Source: JANYJJ01 sp043749975 (GTDB taxonomy: Bacteria; Pseudomonadota; Gammaproteobacteria; Burkholderiales; Burkholderiaceae_C). From it: a DNA stretch of 6,788 bases. The position numbers and the translations under genes are program-made. Positions 5,736-6,788 of this stretch are shown here, piece by piece. The notes beneath the pieces were generated by a model, which ran no database searches, had not been told where the DNA came from, and saw only the letters and a program-made list of their open reading frames with translations. Every line of letters begins with the position of its first letter. Positions within the stretch are counted from its first letter, which is position 1. The stretch lies in assembly GCA_043749975.1 (NCBI GenBank), contig JAYVCL010000103.1:1-6788 (forward strand). The letters are read 5' to 3'.

Positions 5736-6302
5736 CGCCCGGCGAACGTAAATGCTTCCATCGTCGTCTTCCCGGTGAATGGTGAAGCCCGACGCCAAAT
5801 ATAGTGAAAGCGGCCCGAAGTGGTTGTCGGCCGGTGTTGTTGCGTTGGGCCTTGGGTTCGCCTCTGCGATTGTCATGCCTAGCTCGCGAAGCCCAGTACA
5901 GGCCGCGTCCAGCAGCGCCCTGGCAAAGCCTTGGCCGCGATGACTCGGTGACACGAGGAAACAGACGATCGCACCCACGGTCTCTGCGTTCGGTGTTGGC
6001 TCGTCGTCCAGGGCATGCAGCAGGCGGCGCGGAGCTGCACCACACCAGCCAACTGGAGTGTTGTTCTCGCTCGCCAAGTAGCCTTGCATGTCACCGGTTG
6101 CCGTGCGGCTGCAAGCGAGCGCGCGATTCTGCTCGGACGTTCTGTCAGACCATTCGACCACGTTGTGATCCTCGTAGAAGCACTGGCAGTAGCAAGACGA
6201 CCACTTCGGGTTGTCCGAAAAGGCCTCTCCATCGAAAAACTGAAGAAACATCGGTAGGGCTCCAGGGCCGAGCCTTTGGATCGAGAGGGGAGGTGCTTCC
6301 AT
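5730..6302 (-). CDS. GNAT-family N-acetyltransferase
   Basis: The protein has 190 residues and a GCN5-related acetyltransferase fold, which moves the acetyl group of acetyl-CoA to an amine. The acetyl-CoA motif A is clear at about 113-130: strand IVCFLVSP followed by HRGQGFARALL, with R122-x-x-G125-x-A127 fitting the R/Q-x-x-G-x-G/A rule. An earlier strand region (GYLASENNTPVGWCGAAPR, 74-92) and a late LSLYLASGFTIHRED (166-180) fit the family order. The N-terminal part has an unusual cysteine cluster, C37, C39 and C41 (SSCYCQCFY). The substrate cannot be inferred. The ATG at 6302 has GGAGAG seven bases upstream; a longer in-frame start at 6389 would run into the structured region by the insertion sequence and is unlikely. 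It is divergent from the transposase gene, convergent with the membrane-protein genes, and lies in accessory-looking DNA. Confidence 0.9.
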   Translation of the reverse strand: MEAPPLSIQRLGPGALPMFLQFFDGEAFSDNPKWSSCYCQCFYEDHNVVEWSDRTSEQNRALACSRTATGDMQGYLASENNTPVGWCGAAPRRLLHALDDEPTPNAETVGAIVCFLVSPSHRGQGFARALLDAACTGLRELGMTIAEANPRPNATTPADNHFGPLSLYLASGFTIHREDDDGSIYVRRAL

Positions 6303-6340
6303 GTCGTGACTCTCCGTGTGAGAAATGGTGGCGGCTAACG

Positions 6341-6450
6341 AATGAAAGGGACTTCCCCGTCTCGAGCCAGCCGTGGTGGCGCGGCGCACGGCAACAAAGT
6401 GCCACGATGGGAAGTTCGAACTTTCATTAACTCACTCGGAAGGGGAAGTC
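6341..6450 (+). other. Structured upstream region of the IS110 transposase gene, candidate bridge RNA or translation-control element
   Basis: AATGAAAG (6341-6348) and ACTTCCC (6351-6357) pair with CTTTCATT (6421-6428) and GGGAAGT (6409-6415), forming a 15-pair stem with a small internal loop. Inside it GCCGTG (6370-6375) pairs with CACGGC (6387-6392). A perfect 12-base palindrome AAGTTCGAACTT lies at 6412-6423. In a second fold GACTTCCCC (6350-6358) pairs with GGGGAAGTC (6442-6450), the ribosome-binding site of the transposase gene. IS110-family elements are known to carry a bridge RNA in a noncoding end, which for the IS110 group is upstream of the transposase. Whether this segment makes one is inference. 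Confidence 0.4.
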
Positions 6451-6788
6451 ATGTCCATTGTCTTCGTTGGAATCGATCTGGCCAAGAATGTATTTGCGTT
6501 GCACGGTGTGAGCGCCACCGGGGCGGTGCAGTTGCGCCAACCCAAAGTCGCGCGCGCCAAGCTGCACGAACTCGTAGCCGCGTTGCCGGCGTGCACCATC
6601 GGCATCGAAGCCTGCTCAGGCGCCCACCACTGGGCTCGGCTGTTTGCAACCCACGGCCACACCGTCAAGCTGATGGCGCCCAAGCTCGTGGCGCCTTACC
6701 GAATCAGCGGCAAGCGCGGCAAGAACGACGCCGCCAATGCCGCCGCGATCTGCGAAGCCGTGCAGCGACCAAACATGCGTTTCGTGCC
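6451..6788 (+). CDS. IS110-family transposase, N-terminal 112 residues, truncated by window edge
   Basis: This is the RuvC-like DEDD recombinase domain of an IS110-type transposase, which acts with an element-encoded bridge RNA to move the element. The first catalytic Asp is D9 in VGIDLAKNVF, Glu is E53 in IGIEACSGAHHWAR, and the third residue is D93 in GKRGKNDAANAAAI. The fourth is expected three residues later, where this protein has N96; relatives have Asp there (K-N-D-x-x-D-A pattern). AAT differs from GAT (Asp) by one transition. The ATG at 6451 has a purine-rich site (GGAAGGGG) just upstream. The reading frame is open to the window end; the C-terminal half with the serine motif is not visible. 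It is divergent from the acetyltransferase gene. Confidence 0.92.
   Translation, partial: MSIVFVGIDLAKNVFALHGVSATGAVQLRQPKVARAKLHELVAALPACTIGIEACSGAHHWARLFATHGHTVKLMAPKLVAPYRISGKRGKNDAANAAAICEAVQRPNMRFV

Larger units (their letters stand above)
6341..6788 (+). mobile_element. IS110-family insertion sequence, left part only
   Basis: The transposase gene and its structured upstream region mark an IS110-family element that runs past the window edge. The left boundary is uncertain: it must lie right of the acetyltransferase ribosome-binding site (about 6315) and left of 6451, and 6341 is the first base of the stem-loop. IS110 elements usually lack terminal inverted repeats and target duplications, so the end cannot be set by inspection. 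Confidence 0.75.

Noticed and set aside
6331..6347. GGCTAAC as an integron attC core site beside an acetyltransferase cassette
   Set aside because: It does not fit RYYYAAC at the second position, there is no matching GTTRRRY partner at a sensible distance, and no integrase is visible.
6390..6404. Sigma-54-like TGGCAC-N4-TTGC on the minus strand upstream of the acetyltransferase gene
   Set aside because: GG and GC are only nine bases apart instead of ten, and the site lies inside the structured region of the insertion sequence.

Overview
The window is high-GC bacterial DNA, most like a beta-proteobacterium of the order Burkholderiales. That call rests on GC-rich codon use, the style of the proteins and the type of IS110 transposase, not on a marker gene. 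The left 3.6 kb is one minus-strand operon, the middle 1.4 kb is a plus-strand pair of membrane-protein genes, and the right 1.5 kb is accessory DNA ending in an insertion sequence that runs off the window.

Left region (30-3562, minus strand, read from right to left): a zinc-type alcohol dehydrogenase, a COG0523/CobW-family GTPase (a metal-chaperone family), a cytoplasmic WD40-repeat protein and a 63-residue helical protein. The last three are joined by ATGA stop/start overlaps, so they are very probably translated together. A good sigma-54 (-24/-12) promoter lies about 70 bases upstream of the dehydrogenase start, with inverted repeats farther upstream where an enhancer-binding activator would sit. 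The dehydrogenase keeps its catalytic zinc ligands but has lost two of the four cysteines of the usual structural-zinc lobe. My working idea is an activator-controlled alcohol or aldehyde oxidation operon carrying its own metal-handling GTPase and a WD40 partner. The joint function is inference.

Middle region (3961-5311, plus strand): a 295-residue multi-pass membrane protein of unknown function and, 25 bases later, an ABA4-like (DUF4281) membrane protein. They are divergent from the dehydrogenase operon and separated from it by a 398-base regulatory region.

Right region (5312-6788): about 420 bases with no convincing gene, partly AT-richer, then a GNAT acetyltransferase gene on the minus strand. 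This gene is flanked by an 11-base inverted repeat and has a hairpin over its stop codon. A divergent IS110-family transposase follows, truncated by the window edge. Its upstream region is strongly structured, with alternative pairings that involve the transposase ribosome-binding site, and the fourth residue of its DEDD catalytic set appears to be Asn instead of Asp.
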